From RFSX01 sp964591455 (lineage in GTDB: Bacteria; Bacteroidota; Bacteroidia; Chitinophagales; Saprospiraceae): a stretch of 64,000 nucleotides of DNA. The translations under genes were made by a program, and so were the position numbers. The number at the start of each line of letters is the position of its first letter. Positions within the stretch are counted from its first letter, which is position 1. Of the stretch, positions 36,258 through 45,966 are shown piece by piece. The notes below the pieces were generated by a model. The model saw only the letters and a list, made by a program, of their open reading frames with translations, did no database searches and was not told the DNA's origin. The stretch spans positions 62,001 to 126,000 of the forward strand of contig CAZQDZ010000007.1 in NCBI GenBank assembly GCA_964591455.1, given 5' to 3'.

Positions 36258-37577
36258 CTATTGCTCTACAGTAATTTCTCCAATAAGGTCGAAAGGCTCA
36301 GCATTTACGATGGTTACCTGAGCAAAATCACCTATCCGAACATAGTTATTATTCTCAGCTGAAATGAGTACTTCATTGTCTACTTCAGGCGAATCATATT
36401 GAGTCCGACCTACAAAGTAATCTCCCTCTTTTCTATCGAATAAGACCTTGAACGTTTGTCCTATTCTAGATACATTCTTATCAAAGGAAATTTCTTGTTG
36501 GGTCTCCATTAGCTCAGTCATTCTCTTGAATTTGATATCTTCTGGAATATCATCAGGATATCCGTGAGCTGAAGTACCCTCCTCATGGGAATAGGTAAAG
36601 ACCCCTAGCCTATCAAAACGCATCTCCTTGATATAATCATGGAGGATATTGAAATCCGCATCTGTCTCACCTGGAAAACCTACCAACATTGTGGTTCGTA
36701 TGGCTATGGATGGCAAAATACTTCTGATGTTCTGGATTAGTTCTTTCTGCTCTTGCAAGGTGATTTGACGTCGCATTCTCTTTAACACATTGTCTGAAGC
36801 ATGCTGCAAGGGCATATCTAAGTAGTTACAGATTTTAGGTTGCTGAGCCATGACCTCAATAATCTCTAGTGGAAATTTGCTTGGGTAGGCATAGTGTAAT
36901 CTTATCCACTCTAATCCATCTACTTCACACAAGGCATTGAGTAATTTAGGAAGTGCTCTTTCCTTATAGATATCAAGACCGTAGTAAGTCAACTCTTGTG
37001 CAATAAGCATGACTTCTTTGACACCGTTTCTGACTAGATTTTCTGCTTCCTTAACCAAACTCTCTACCGTCCTTGAGATGTGTTTACCTCTCATTAGAGG
37101 TATCGCACAAAAAGAACAGGTACGATTGCATCCCTCAGATATTTTCATGTAGGCGTAATGCAACGGCGTTGTGGTCCACCGCTCACCTATTAGTTCGTGC
37201 TTGTAGTCTGCATTTAGCTTATTAAGCAAAGCAGGTAATTCCATCGTACCGAAATAAGCATCTACTTCCGGAATCTCTACCTCTAGATCCTGCTTATATC
37301 TTTCGGACAGACATCCAGTTACATAGAGCTTATCGATCTCACCTTTCTTCCTTAAGTCTGCTCCCTCTAATATGGCATCCACACTTTCCTGCTTCGCCTT
37401 ATCTATAAACCCACATGTATTTATAATTAAAATATTGTTGTCACTAGCGTCACCCTCATGTACAACATCGAAATCATTAGCTTTCAATTGTGTTATGAGG
37501 TTTTCGGAATCAACAAGATTCTTGGAACAACCCAGCGTAACTACATTAACTTTGTTCTTTGTATTCTTTGTCTTCAT
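36258..37577 (-). CDS. rimO: Ribosomal protein S12 methylthiotransferase RimO
   Basis: A radical-SAM enzyme that methylthiolates an Asp of ribosomal protein S12. Layout: UPF0004 domain starting NVVTLGCSKNLVDSE with three Cys for the first 4Fe-4S cluster, the radical-SAM motif GCNRTCSFCAIP at about 148-158, GFPGETDADF, and a C-terminal TRAM domain (QTFKVLFDRKEGDYFVGRTQYDSPEVDNEV as family landmarks in order). The YAYPSKFP and MLVGFPGET segments favour RimO over MiaB. A TTG frame begins 12 nt upstream, but ATG at 37577 (MKTKNTKN) is the likely start. Confidence 0.94.
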   Translation of the reverse strand: MKTKNTKNKVNVVTLGCSKNLVDSENLITQLKANDFDVVHEGDASDNNILIINTCGFIDKAKQESVDAILEGADLRKKGEIDKLYVTGCLSERYKQDLEVEIPEVDAYFGTMELPALLNKLNADYKHELIGERWTTTPLHYAYMKISEGCNRTCSFCAIPLMRGKHISRTVESLVKEAENLVRNGVKEVMLIAQELTYYGLDIYKERALPKLLNALCEVDGLEWIRLHYAYPSKFPLEIIEVMAQQPKICNYLDMPLQHASDNVLKRMRRQITLQEQKELIQNIRSILPSIAIRTTMLVGFPGETDADFNILHDYIKEMRFDRLGVFTYSHEEGTSAHGYPDDIPEDIKFKRMTELMETQQEISFDKNVSRIGQTFKVLFDRKEGDYFVGRTQYDSPEVDNEVLISAENNNYVRIGDFAQVTIVNAEPFDLIGEITVEQ

Positions 37578-37655
37578 TATTAAGCACAAAGATAGTTGCT
37601 AATGGAACAATAGGCCTATCTTAGTCTAACGTTATTACATTAAAAGATAAGTATT

Positions 37656-38273
37656 ATGAGGGCAATCATGATCAGTTTACTCCTTATTAGTTTGATTACA
37701 GTATGCGATGCTCAGATAGCGATATCTGGAAGATTTGTATCCAACTCAGTATCCATACCTGGTGGATTTTCAGGAGAAGAAACAACATTTACATCTGGTG
37801 GGTTTGAAGCTGGTGTTGGATATTGGTTTAGATTGCAAGAAAAGCGTTTAGAATTCACACCAGAAATTAGCTATGGCGCAAGTTCATTTGATCAATTTGA
37901 TATTACAACTATAGGGTTCAATTGGAATGCATTAATATATCCCCTAGATTTTCATTCAGACTGTAATGCCTGTCCTACCTTTTCTAAGGAAGGAGGACTA
38001 ATTAAGAAAGGCTTTTACTGGTTAGTGAGTCCTGGGCTCATTTTTGCTAATTCCGACTTTGATTCCACTCTGGAATCAGAGAGTAATCTAACCTATAGGA
38101 TTGGTCTGGGAGCCGGTCTTGATATTGGCGTTACCAATCTATTGACGGTGTCTCCATTTGCTATGTATAACATAACAGGTAATGCTATAGACTTCCAAGG
38201 GGAAAGCTCAGGCATCAATCAGATTCACGTTGGAGCCAGAATGACTTTGCGATATGATAAGGATAAATGGTAG
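37656..38273 (+). CDS. Small outer-membrane beta-barrel protein
   Basis: A 205-aa protein with a signal peptide (MISLLLISLITVCDAQ, cleavage about 20) and alternating strands (AISGRFVSN, GFEAGVGYWFRL, RLEFTPEISYG, YRIGLGAGLDIG) ending QIHVGARMTLRY. Consistent with an 8-strand OMP_b-brl barrel. No function assignable; a CNACPTF segment in a loop is unusual. Divergent from rimO. Confidence 0.7.
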   Translation: MRAIMISLLLISLITVCDAQIAISGRFVSNSVSIPGGFSGEETTFTSGGFEAGVGYWFRLQEKRLEFTPEISYGASSFDQFDITTIGFNWNALIYPLDFHSDCNACPTFSKEGGLIKKGFYWLVSPGLIFANSDFDSTLESESNLTYRIGLGAGLDIGVTNLLTVSPFAMYNITGNAIDFQGESSGINQIHVGARMTLRYDKDKW

Positions 38274-38274
38274 T

Positions 38275-38802
38275 CTAGCTGAGGGATTGTCTCATAGACC
38301 ACATTATAATACCAGCACAGACCGCAACATTTAGTGAATGTTTGGTGCCGAACTGCGGTATTTCTATAGCGGCGTCTAGTAGAGGGATTACTTCGTCAGA
38401 AATACCATTGACTTCATTGCCCAAGATGACTATTATAGATTTATCAGTAGGCAAGGCATTGTCTGATAGCGCTACTGATTTATCCATCTGTTCTATTCCC
38501 AAAATGTGTTTTCCTTCTTCTTTTGCCTTTTCTACATAGGCACTTATACTGCTTTCATAAGTCCACTTTACAGACTGTGTTGCTCCTATAGCTGTCTTAT
38601 TGATTTCTTTATGAGGCGGGCAAGCAGTGATGCCACATAAGACAATATCATTGATTGCCATTGCATCAGCTGTACGAAAGATGGACCCTACATTGAGTGC
38701 TGACCTAATGTTATCTAACACAATAGTTATCGGTAGCTTGTCTGCCTTGGAATAAGTTTCTAAATCAGGTCGTCCTAATTCTTCTAGCCTTAATTTCCTC
38801 AT
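38275..38802 (-). CDS. TrmH-family RNA 2'-O-methyltransferase
   Basis: A 175-aa single-domain SPOUT methylase: ITIVLDNIRSALNVGSIFRTAD (motif 1, Asn/Arg) at about 25-46, IIVILGNEVNGISDEVI (motif 2) and HSLNVAVCAGIIMW (motif 3). TrmL/TrmH-type enzymes methylate a tRNA or rRNA ribose; the target is undetermined. It overlaps the pyrG stop by 4 nt, so it is translated from the same transcript. Confidence 0.9.
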   Translation of the reverse strand: MRKLRLEELGRPDLETYSKADKLPITIVLDNIRSALNVGSIFRTADAMAINDIVLCGITACPPHKEINKTAIGATQSVKWTYESSISAYVEKAKEEGKHILGIEQMDKSVALSDNALPTDKSIIVILGNEVNGISDEVIPLLDAAIEIPQFGTKHSLNVAVCAGIIMWSMRQSLS

Positions 38803-40409
38803 TGACTGAGTTTATGTTCCAATGCCGCTTTGACAAAAGCAACGAATAACGGATGAGGTTTTTCTACAGTACTCTTGAGTTCAGGATGAAATTGTACACC
38901 TACAAAAAATGGGTGATCACTTATCTCTATTATTTCTACCAGGTTCTTTTCTGGATTTATACCGGTGACTTGCATTCCTGACTTAGCAATTTCTTTACGG
39001 TAGTCATTATGAAATTCGTATCTGTGCCTGTGTCTTTCAGTGACCTCCGATTTGCCATAGGCTTTCTGAGCCACTGACCCCTTAACTAACTGGCATTTGT
39101 AACTTCCTAGTCGCATTGTGCCGCCCTTATTGGTTACATTCTTCTGATCCACCATCAGATCTATTATTGGGTTGGCGGTGTTAGGCTTGACTTCAGTAGA
39201 GCTGGCGCCTTTGATTTTGATTACATTCCTGGCATATTCTACTACGGCACATTGCATACCCAAACAGATACCAAAGAATGGGATTTTCTTTTCTCGAACG
39301 TATTGTATGGATTTGATTTTACCCTTTATACCACGTTCGCCAAATCCAGGGGCGACCAATATCCCATCAAGGCCCTTTAGCCTTTCTTTCACGTCACTAA
39401 CCTCAAGTAATTCTGAGTGTATTGGAATGACTTTGACCTTACATTCATTCTCAGCCCCAGCATGAATAAATGACTCATAGATGGACTTGTAAGCATCAGG
39501 GAGTTCGTTATATTTTCCGATAAGCCCTATCCTAATTTCATGCGTAGGATTCTTCAGCCTACCTAGGAATTCTTTCCACTGAGCCATATCTGGCGTCTTT
39601 GTGGATTTGATTTTTAGCTTTTTGAGCACTCTGATATCCAACTTTTCTTTAAGCATCAGCAGTGGGACATCATAAATCGTCGAGGCGTCTATCGCTTCTA
39701 TAACTGATTTCGAATCTACATTGCAGAATAAGGCGAGCTTACTTTTTATTTCCTTGGTAAGTGGATACTCAGTACGACAGACAAGGATGTCTGGCTGTAT
39801 ACCTGCCTGGAGCAGCTCTTTCACCGAGTGCTGAGTTGGTTTGGTTTTCAGCTCCTTAGCTGCACTCAGATAAGGGATAAGCGTTAGATGAACACAAAGA
39901 CAATTCTCTTTACCCAACTCTTGCCTAAGCTGTCTAAGGGACTCTAGGTATGGCAGTGATTCTATATCACCTACCGTACCTCCAATCTCAGTAATAACTA
40001 TATCATACTTTCTTTTCTCCGCTAATAACTTAACCCTTCTTTTGATCTCATCAGTAATATGGGGAATGACTTGTACTGTCTTACCCAGATAGGCACCTTC
40101 TCTTTCTTTGGTGATGACGGTTTGATATATTCTACCCGTCGTTATGTTATTATCCTGGGAAGTTGGCGTATTGAGGAATCTCTCATAGTGACCTAAATCC
40201 AAATCTGTTTCCGCACCGTCATCGGTCACATAACATTCTCCATGCTCATATGGATTAAGCGTACCTGGGTCTACATTAATATACGGATCCAGTTTTTGTA
40301 TGGTGACTTTAAGGTTTCTTTCTTGAAGGAGTTTGGCAAGAGAGGCTGCGATAATTCCTTTACCTAATGAGGAAGTTACTCCACCCGTTACAAAAATATA
40401 CTTAGTCAC
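38799..40409 (-). CDS. pyrG: CTP synthase
   Basis: A 536-aa enzyme aminating UTP to CTP with glutamine. The N-terminal synthetase domain carries FVTGGVTSSLGKGI (P-loop) and DPYINVDPGTLNPYEHGE. The C-terminal glutamine amidotransferase domain carries GILVAPGFGERG, the nucleophile in FFGICLGMQCA and the His/Glu pair in GVQFHPELKS. Full length. It leads an apparent two-gene operon with the TrmH-type methylase. Confidence 0.97.
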   Translation of the reverse strand: MTKYIFVTGGVTSSLGKGIIAASLAKLLQERNLKVTIQKLDPYINVDPGTLNPYEHGECYVTDDGAETDLDLGHYERFLNTPTSQDNNITTGRIYQTVITKEREGAYLGKTVQVIPHITDEIKRRVKLLAEKRKYDIVITEIGGTVGDIESLPYLESLRQLRQELGKENCLCVHLTLIPYLSAAKELKTKPTQHSVKELLQAGIQPDILVCRTEYPLTKEIKSKLALFCNVDSKSVIEAIDASTIYDVPLLMLKEKLDIRVLKKLKIKSTKTPDMAQWKEFLGRLKNPTHEIRIGLIGKYNELPDAYKSIYESFIHAGAENECKVKVIPIHSELLEVSDVKERLKGLDGILVAPGFGERGIKGKIKSIQYVREKKIPFFGICLGMQCAVVEYARNVIKIKGASSTEVKPNTANPIIDLMVDQKNVTNKGGTMRLGSYKCQLVKGSVAQKAYGKSEVTERHRHRYEFHNDYRKEIAKSGMQVTGINPEKNLVEIIEISDHPFFVGVQFHPELKSTVEKPHPLFVAFVKAALEHKLSQ

Positions 40410-40516
40410 AACTCAGATTATTTAGTACGGGGTATAAAGGTAGGAATATATCGCTGAAGGCTGAGTAAATCAGCTTTCGATTTTACATATAAATTTACTA
40501 CCTCTGTACGAACAGG

Positions 40517-41569
40517 TTAGCAGCAGCTTATATCGTCTGTATTACCATCTTTACCAAATGGCATAGCGCCTCCACAACCCTCGAATATACCGTAGTGGGT
40601 ATCCCACGTTCCTATAAACTGGAAATGGTCTTTGTAGCGAGTATCATGGAGCATTTTATAGGTATTACCGCAGACTGGTTCTACTTTACCTTGTTCGAAG
40701 ACGTGATGGTCGTCCAATATGAATGATTTCTCTGAGTACTTAACGCCACCATTATATATAACGGCTTGACCATAATCCTCACAGTCTTTCTCTAGTCCTT
40801 CTATTTTAAAGAGTCTGTAGGTTACAGAGAAAAAAGTAATGGTGCCCAACAATTCTTGCAATTCTTCGTTCTCCACAGTGATTGGGTGACTGTCTACCGC
40901 TCTTGGATCTGTGAAACCTGCTCTTCTAGAAAATGTCAAGAAATCATTCCAATATAAGGCCCCACTCAAACATTCTCCCCAGAGCACCTCATTCTTACGA
41001 AGAGATTCCGGTATTCTTCTATCACTATACACATCACTGAAGTACATCTCTCCGCCTGGCTTGAGCAGCTTGTAGACATCATTGAGCACTTTTTGCTTAT
41101 CCTCTACTAAATTGATAACACAGTTAGAGATGATTAAGTCAAAACTGCCTTCTTCCAATCCCAACTCTCCTAGCTCATCTATATTTCCTTTGATAAACTT
41201 GACATTGCTGGTCTTGAATCCAAATGATTCAGTATGATAATCTATGTGCTTATTAGCTACGTTCAGTTGCTCTTCTGTCATATCTAAGCCAATAACTTGC
41301 CCTTCCTCACCAACCAATTGCGATGCAATGTAGACATCTCTGCCACTTCCAGAACCCAAATCTAAGACCTTGAGTCCTTTCAATTGATCAGGAATCGTCA
41401 ATCCACAGCCGTAATACTTAGCCATCACCTCATCATGAATCTTAGCCATTGCCTCCTTAATATGCTTAGGATATACTTGTATGGTGCAACAAGCATTGGT
41501 TTTGAGATCGTCTGACGTCTCTAATTCCTTTCCATAATATTCCTTAACCGAATCGTGTATTTCTGACAT
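40517..41569 (-). CDS. arsM: Arsenite S-adenosylmethionine methyltransferase
   Basis: A 350-aa enzyme that methylates trivalent arsenic. The SAM-binding motif VLDLGSGSGRDVYIA lies at about 69-83, and the arsenic-binding cysteines fit the family: NACCTIQ near 25-31, YYGCGL, SNCVINLV (about 149-156) and GECLSGALYW about 198-207. The C-terminus carries CGGAMPF and ends ISCC, the Cys-rich tail of ArsM. No arsR, arsB or acr3 is nearby, so this is an orphan arsM. A plausible promoter lies 22 nt upstream. Confidence 0.9.
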   Translation of the reverse strand: MSEIHDSVKEYYGKELETSDDLKTNACCTIQVYPKHIKEAMAKIHDEVMAKYYGCGLTIPDQLKGLKVLDLGSGSGRDVYIASQLVGEEGQVIGLDMTEEQLNVANKHIDYHTESFGFKTSNVKFIKGNIDELGELGLEEGSFDLIISNCVINLVEDKQKVLNDVYKLLKPGGEMYFSDVYSDRRIPESLRKNEVLWGECLSGALYWNDFLTFSRRAGFTDPRAVDSHPITVENEELQELLGTITFFSVTYRLFKIEGLEKDCEDYGQAVIYNGGVKYSEKSFILDDHHVFEQGKVEPVCGNTYKMLHDTRYKDHFQFIGTWDTHYGIFEGCGGAMPFGKDGNTDDISCC

Positions 41570-41590
41570 GTAATTACTTTTTCAATGCAT

Positions 41591-41622
41591 CAAAATTAGC
41601 AATATTGAGCTTATATATCAAC
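41591..41622 (-). promoter_or_regulatory. Putative arsM promoter (GTTG, 20-nt spacer, TAATTTTG)
   Basis: On the minus strand TAATTTTG (41591-41598) fits TAnnTTTG and is preceded, at 20 nt spacing, by GTTG (41619-41622), a near match to the TTTG -33 box. The -7 box lies 22 nt before the arsM start. I see no clear ArsR operator. Confidence 0.4.
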
Positions 41623-42081
41623 GTGGCATTTCGCTTCACAAATTGATCATATTATGGCTATCAAATACTGAATAGATGTAAGTAACATCACTTATCGGAT
41701 TGATGTTGCGATATTTTGCATATAAAGCAAATATTCTGCTCTATAAGAAAGCAGAAGACAAGTAAGTAAAGCCCTACGCTTTTACTGAACTATTTAGGGA
41801 ATTGTAAATAAAGAATCTCATTCTTCTTATCTAGAATCATAGCACTGATCGCTAATTGTTCTATACTGAGAATTCCTGCTATAGGCTCATCTAGAGATGC
41901 ATTGAGATTGTAAACTGTGTTAATTGAATATTAACTACCTCTGTTTGAAGCAACTCAAATGAGTGGTTAATTTTCTGTTTGTTAGTGAGAAAGGGGACCT
42001 TACCTTGTACAAGGTAAGATGTGAAATATCCTTATATGCTAAGTTACTGACATCAGAAGTCCTTCAAACAGGAATCAAGCA
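41623..42081. other. About 460-bp gap upstream of arsM with a possible gene remnant
   Basis: No intact gene. On the minus strand 41790-41930 is an open stretch of 46 residues without a proper start (it contains NLNASLDEPIAGIL and ends YLQFPK) that reads like the tail of a lost gene; I do not recognise it. A 7-bp inverted repeat (TTCTGCT/AGCAGAA, 41734-41756) and a perfect 20-bp palindrome at 41999-42018 are also present. Confidence 0.4.
41999..42018. repeat. Perfect 20-bp palindrome
   Basis: CTTACCTTGTACAAGGTAAG reads the same on both strands, without a loop. It lies 63 bp beyond the stop of the 91-aa membrane protein gene. As RNA it would need to open a loop; as DNA it could bind a dimeric regulator. 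Function unknown. Confidence 0.6.
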
Positions 42082-42357
42082 TTATTCCTGGATCCAGTCA
42101 AAATTACCTACATAGATTACTGAGAATCCGATGGCAACTATAATCGGCGCTAAAGCGGAGAGGAGCATCCATTTATAAAAGGATTTTGGCACCTTGGATT
42201 TTTGTACTTGTTCTACTAAGAGAGAGAATCCTAGTAAACTGAATATAACTGCACCCATTATGATGCAGATTAACAAGCCTAGATATTCACTGAGTAACCA
42301 TATCAGTGAGTAAAAAATTAACTGAACGAGAAAGCCTTCTTTGTAGTAATCACCCAA
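42082..42357 (-). CDS. Small membrane protein of unknown function
   Basis: A 91-aa protein with three hydrophobic segments (about 9-30, 33-50, 66-84) and a short basic linker (VEQVQKSKVPKSFYK). It starts 8 nt after the stop of the upstream secreted protein gene, so the two are probably co-transcribed. No family recognised. Confidence 0.65.
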   Translation of the reverse strand: MGDYYKEGFLVQLIFYSLIWLLSEYLGLLICIIMGAVIFSLLGFSLLVEQVQKSKVPKSFYKWMLLSALAPIIVAIGFSVIYVGNFDWIQE

Positions 42358-42365
42358 GAATAATA

Positions 42366-43640
42366 CTATGTTTTTCTCTTTTTCTTCTCAGCTGCTGGAA
42401 ACAAAATATTATTCAGTATCAGTCTGTAGCCAGGAGAATTGGGGTGCAAATTAAGGTCAGTTTCTGGATCACCGACATGATGTTTATAATCTTCTGGGTC
42501 ATGACCTCCATAGAAAGTCCAGGTACCAAAACCATATGTACCATGGATATATCTGGCTTCATCTACGGCATTATTCTCACCCATTATGAGTACATCTGAT
42601 TTGACCAGTGATTTGGGATAGGCTGTTGTCTGGCCCATAAATCCTTTTATCGTTGTCGTATGATTTTGTGTAAGCATAGAGGGTATAGGGTCCCATTTAG
42701 CTGAAAAATCGAAAAGCGTAAAGTAATCATTGGTTGGACTTACTTTCCTCTTCCTATGGTCAATAGACGAATATTCATATTCTAGTGGGTTCTTGACCAG
42801 TTTCCAATCTTTAAAAGCAAACGTCTGACTAAAATCTATCTTGCTATCTACGTCTGGGTCTGCCCCATCGCCATCATACATCTCTGCACATATATCATGC
42901 CCTTGGCAGGCTAGCGCTATATCATAGGTATCCGTAGCACTGCACATAGCGAACATAAATCCCCCTCCAGAGACATATTCTCTTATTTCCTTTACAACGT
43001 CTAGCTTGAGCTGAGATACTTTTTTGTAACCTAAGTCAGAAGCCAATGCTTCCATCTTCTGTTGATTTATCTTATACCAAGGCCTGTTTCCTTGAGAATA
43101 GTAGAACTTACCATATTGGCCAGTAAAATCCTCGTGATGCAAATGCAACCAATCATACTCCGCTAACTTATCCTCTAGCACTTCCCTATCATATATCGTC
43201 TCATAGGGTATCTCTGCATAGGAGAGCACCAAGGTAACTGCATCATCCCAGGGTTGCACTTTTTCTCCTCTGGCATTAAAGTCGGGAGTATAGACAGCTA
43301 TCTTAGGTGCTTTCTCCAGTTTGATGGTTTCCATATTCTTTTCAGGATCCGCTATTTGCTGTCTCACACTAGCAAACTGGGCATTTGAGATTACTTTGTA
43401 ACTCACACCTCTTGTCTTACACTCCTTTTCGAAAAGTGTTTGGTGCTCGAAAGCAAAGGAGCCACCATCATAATTAAGCAACCAATAAGCTTCTGAATCA
43501 GTATTGAGCACCCAATAAGCAATACCATAGGCTTTAAGGTGATTCTTCTGATTATCATGCCCCATAGGTATAATTATATAGGAAGCTTGCATACAAATGG
43601 AAACAAGGAGACAACTTAATAGAGGAATAAACCGTTTCAT
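42366..43640 (-). CDS. Conserved secreted Bacteroidota protein (often auto-named asparagine synthetase B; function unknown)
   Basis: A 424-aa exported protein: signal peptide to about residue 18 (LLVSICMQAS), then IIIPMGHDNQKNHLKAYG and YWLLNYDGGSFAFE. A Rossmann/GATase-like core seems present (PKIAVYTPDF, LVLSYAEIPYETIYD, VSGGGFMFAMCSATDTYD). It has neither the N-terminal Cys nor the SGGxDS ATP motif of asparagine synthetases, so that automatic name would be wrong. The C-terminus LNLHPNSPGYRLILNNILFPA is conserved-looking. Probably a periplasmic enzyme or binding protein of unknown substrate. Followed by a small membrane protein. Confidence 0.7.
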   Translation of the reverse strand: MKRFIPLLSCLLVSICMQASYIIIPMGHDNQKNHLKAYGIAYWVLNTDSEAYWLLNYDGGSFAFEHQTLFEKECKTRGVSYKVISNAQFASVRQQIADPEKNMETIKLEKAPKIAVYTPDFNARGEKVQPWDDAVTLVLSYAEIPYETIYDREVLEDKLAEYDWLHLHHEDFTGQYGKFYYSQGNRPWYKINQQKMEALASDLGYKKVSQLKLDVVKEIREYVSGGGFMFAMCSATDTYDIALACQGHDICAEMYDGDGADPDVDSKIDFSQTFAFKDWKLVKNPLEYEYSSIDHRKRKVSPTNDYFTLFDFSAKWDPIPSMLTQNHTTTIKGFMGQTTAYPKSLVKSDVLIMGENNAVDEARYIHGTYGFGTWTFYGGHDPEDYKHHVGDPETDLNLHPNSPGYRLILNNILFPAAEKKKRKT

Positions 43641-43832
43641 ATCACATATTTGATGTTACAATATTAGCACTATTACAGAACGCTATCTACCCTATCTGAG
43701 TTTTTCTTGATGCATGCTTACGACAATCTTAACAACTCCTTGTTGTTTAACTGTCAGATTATCATACATTAAAAATATTTTTAATATTTGTAAGTTAAAA
43801 ATTGTGAATCCAGTTCATATCATACATTAATA

Positions 43833-45932
43833 TTGGAAAATCTTCAACTATCATATCCTGGCTACTATGTAATTATTATTGCAGTGATAGCTATCCTATT
43901 CGCATTAGGACTCTATTTTAAAGATGCCCGCATTAAGGAAAACAAGTCCTGGCTGCCTAAAGTATTAGGTTTACTGAGGTTCTTAACCATATTAGGAATC
44001 CTATTTCTACTATTAATGCCGCTGCTCAAGCAGTTTACTACAGACGAGCAAAAACCAGTTGTCGTTATACTCAAAGATGAGTCCGCGTCTATTCAAGCGT
44101 CTACTGATGCTTCCACATTGCAGTCGACAAATACAGGATTAGAGTCTCTTATTAATGGATTGAGTGAGAAATTTGAAGTCAGTGAATTCTCATATGCGGA
44201 AAATGTAACCACCAATCCTTCTGATACGATTAGACCAGAGTCTACTAATATTTCTGCGCCATTAGAGTATATCACTGAGACTTTTGAAAGCCAAAATTTG
44301 AGTGCCATTATAATGACATCAGATGGCATATTCAATGAAGGTAAAAATCCTTTATACGCCGATCTGCAAACTGCAGTGCCTATATATCCTATTGCCTTAG
44401 GTGACACAACGATAAGAACTGACATCCTTATCAAAAATGTATTACATAACCGTATTGTCTACCTTAATGATCGGTTTTTAATAGAAGCAGATGTACAAGC
44501 TTTTAATTCTAGGGGCAGCAAAAGCAACATTCATTTATACAAAGTGGCCAATGGCAAAAATGTAAAAATACAGAGCCAGCCTTTCACCATAGATAAGAAC
44601 AATTTCTTTAAATCATTCCAGTTTGAATTAGATGCAGATCAGATAGGTAATGTGAAGTACTTTATCAGCGTAGATGGACTGAATAATGAATTAAGCAAAG
44701 CCAATAATAGTCGGAACATCTACATGGAGGTCTTGGATGCAAGACAAAAAATATTGCTTCTGGCGCATGCACCCCACCCCGATATAAGAGCGATTAAGCA
44801 AAGTGTGAAGGCCAATAAAAACTTTGAAATAGAGGTCGTGTATGCTAAAGATAACTTACCATCTATAAGGCCATATGACATGGTCATACTACACAATCTT
44901 CCTAGTCCACAGTCTAGAATAACCACCTTTACCCAAGAGCTAAATAGGGCTAAGAAACCCGTCATGTATATTATAGGCGCCAATACTTCTATCCCTGATA
45001 TAAACAACCTACAGGATGCTATAAAGATAACTGGAGGCAATAACAGTCTCAACGATGTTACGCCAGTTCTGAAGGATGGCTTTGACCTATTTACACTGGA
45101 AGAATCTTTAGGACCTGAAATAAAAAAGTATGTGCCTCTGAAAGTTCCTTTTGGAGAATATGAAGTCGGCGCAGCTAGTAAAGTCCTTCTTAAGCAGAAA
45201 GTCGGAAGCGTGGAGACTAACTACCCTCTGCTGGTATACAATGATGCCAATAATCATAAGCAGGTTGTTCTCGCAGGAGAAGGGATATGGAGATGGCGGT
45301 TATATGAATATCAAGAATATGAGTCTTATAGAAACTCACAAAGTATTCTAATGAAATCCCTGCAATACATCTCTCAGAAGGATGATAAAAGGAAATTCAG
45401 AGCCTATGTAGCTAAGAACAGTTTTAAGGAAAATGAATCCATTTCCTTTGATGCGCAATTATATAATGAGAATTACGAACCTATAAATGTACCTGAAGCT
45501 AACCTTGTTATTACCAATGAGAAAGGCGAACAATTTGATTACTCATTCAGCAAAACTAATAACTACTATTTCTTAGATGCCGGAAGGTTTCCAGAAGGGA
45601 ATTATAGCTTCAAGGCAAACACCAACTACAATGGCAAGGTGCTAGAAGCATCCGGCAAGTTCAGTATACAATCCATCAAGAAAGAGCAGTATGACCTGAC
45701 GGCTAGGCACGACTTATTACATGACTTAGCTAAGAAATCTGGTGGTCAGGTGATTTATCCTTCAAATTTGGCTACGCTACAAAATCAATTACTAGAAGAC
45801 AATTCTATTAAACCAATATTGTACAGCAAGGCGGAGACTACACCTATAATGAATTTATGGTGGCTAATAGCCATTCTTATTATTTTGTTAGCTGTGGAGT
45901 GGTTTTTGAGGCGTTATTTTGGAAGCTATTAA
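43833..45932 (+). CDS. Membrane-anchored VWA-like domain protein
   Basis: A 699-aa protein with two N-terminal membrane helices (about 9-27 and 44-62), a periplasmic body, and a C-terminal helix (LWWLIAILIILLAVEWFL). After the second helix VVVILKDESASIQ gives a D-x-S-x-S metal-ion (MIDAS) site of a von Willebrand A domain, and IIMTSDGIFNEG fits its second motif. A GATase-like segment (KILLLAHAPHPDIRAIKQ, YDMVILHNLPSP) follows. This architecture recurs in Bacteroidota near MoxR/BatA loci, but no such genes are adjacent. The frame opens with TTG. Confidence 0.8.
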   Translation: MENLQLSYPGYYVIIIAVIAILFALGLYFKDARIKENKSWLPKVLGLLRFLTILGILFLLLMPLLKQFTTDEQKPVVVILKDESASIQASTDASTLQSTNTGLESLINGLSEKFEVSEFSYAENVTTNPSDTIRPESTNISAPLEYITETFESQNLSAIIMTSDGIFNEGKNPLYADLQTAVPIYPIALGDTTIRTDILIKNVLHNRIVYLNDRFLIEADVQAFNSRGSKSNIHLYKVANGKNVKIQSQPFTIDKNNFFKSFQFELDADQIGNVKYFISVDGLNNELSKANNSRNIYMEVLDARQKILLLAHAPHPDIRAIKQSVKANKNFEIEVVYAKDNLPSIRPYDMVILHNLPSPQSRITTFTQELNRAKKPVMYIIGANTSIPDINNLQDAIKITGGNNSLNDVTPVLKDGFDLFTLEESLGPEIKKYVPLKVPFGEYEVGAASKVLLKQKVGSVETNYPLLVYNDANNHKQVVLAGEGIWRWRLYEYQEYESYRNSQSILMKSLQYISQKDDKRKFRAYVAKNSFKENESISFDAQLYNENYEPINVPEANLVITNEKGEQFDYSFSKTNNYYFLDAGRFPEGNYSFKANTNYNGKVLEASGKFSIQSIKKEQYDLTARHDLLHDLAKKSGGQVIYPSNLATLQNQLLEDNSIKPILYSKAETTPIMNLWWLIAILIILLAVEWFLRRYFGSY

Positions 45933-45966
45933 ACTATTTTCAATTTATCACTTACAATAATAGATT

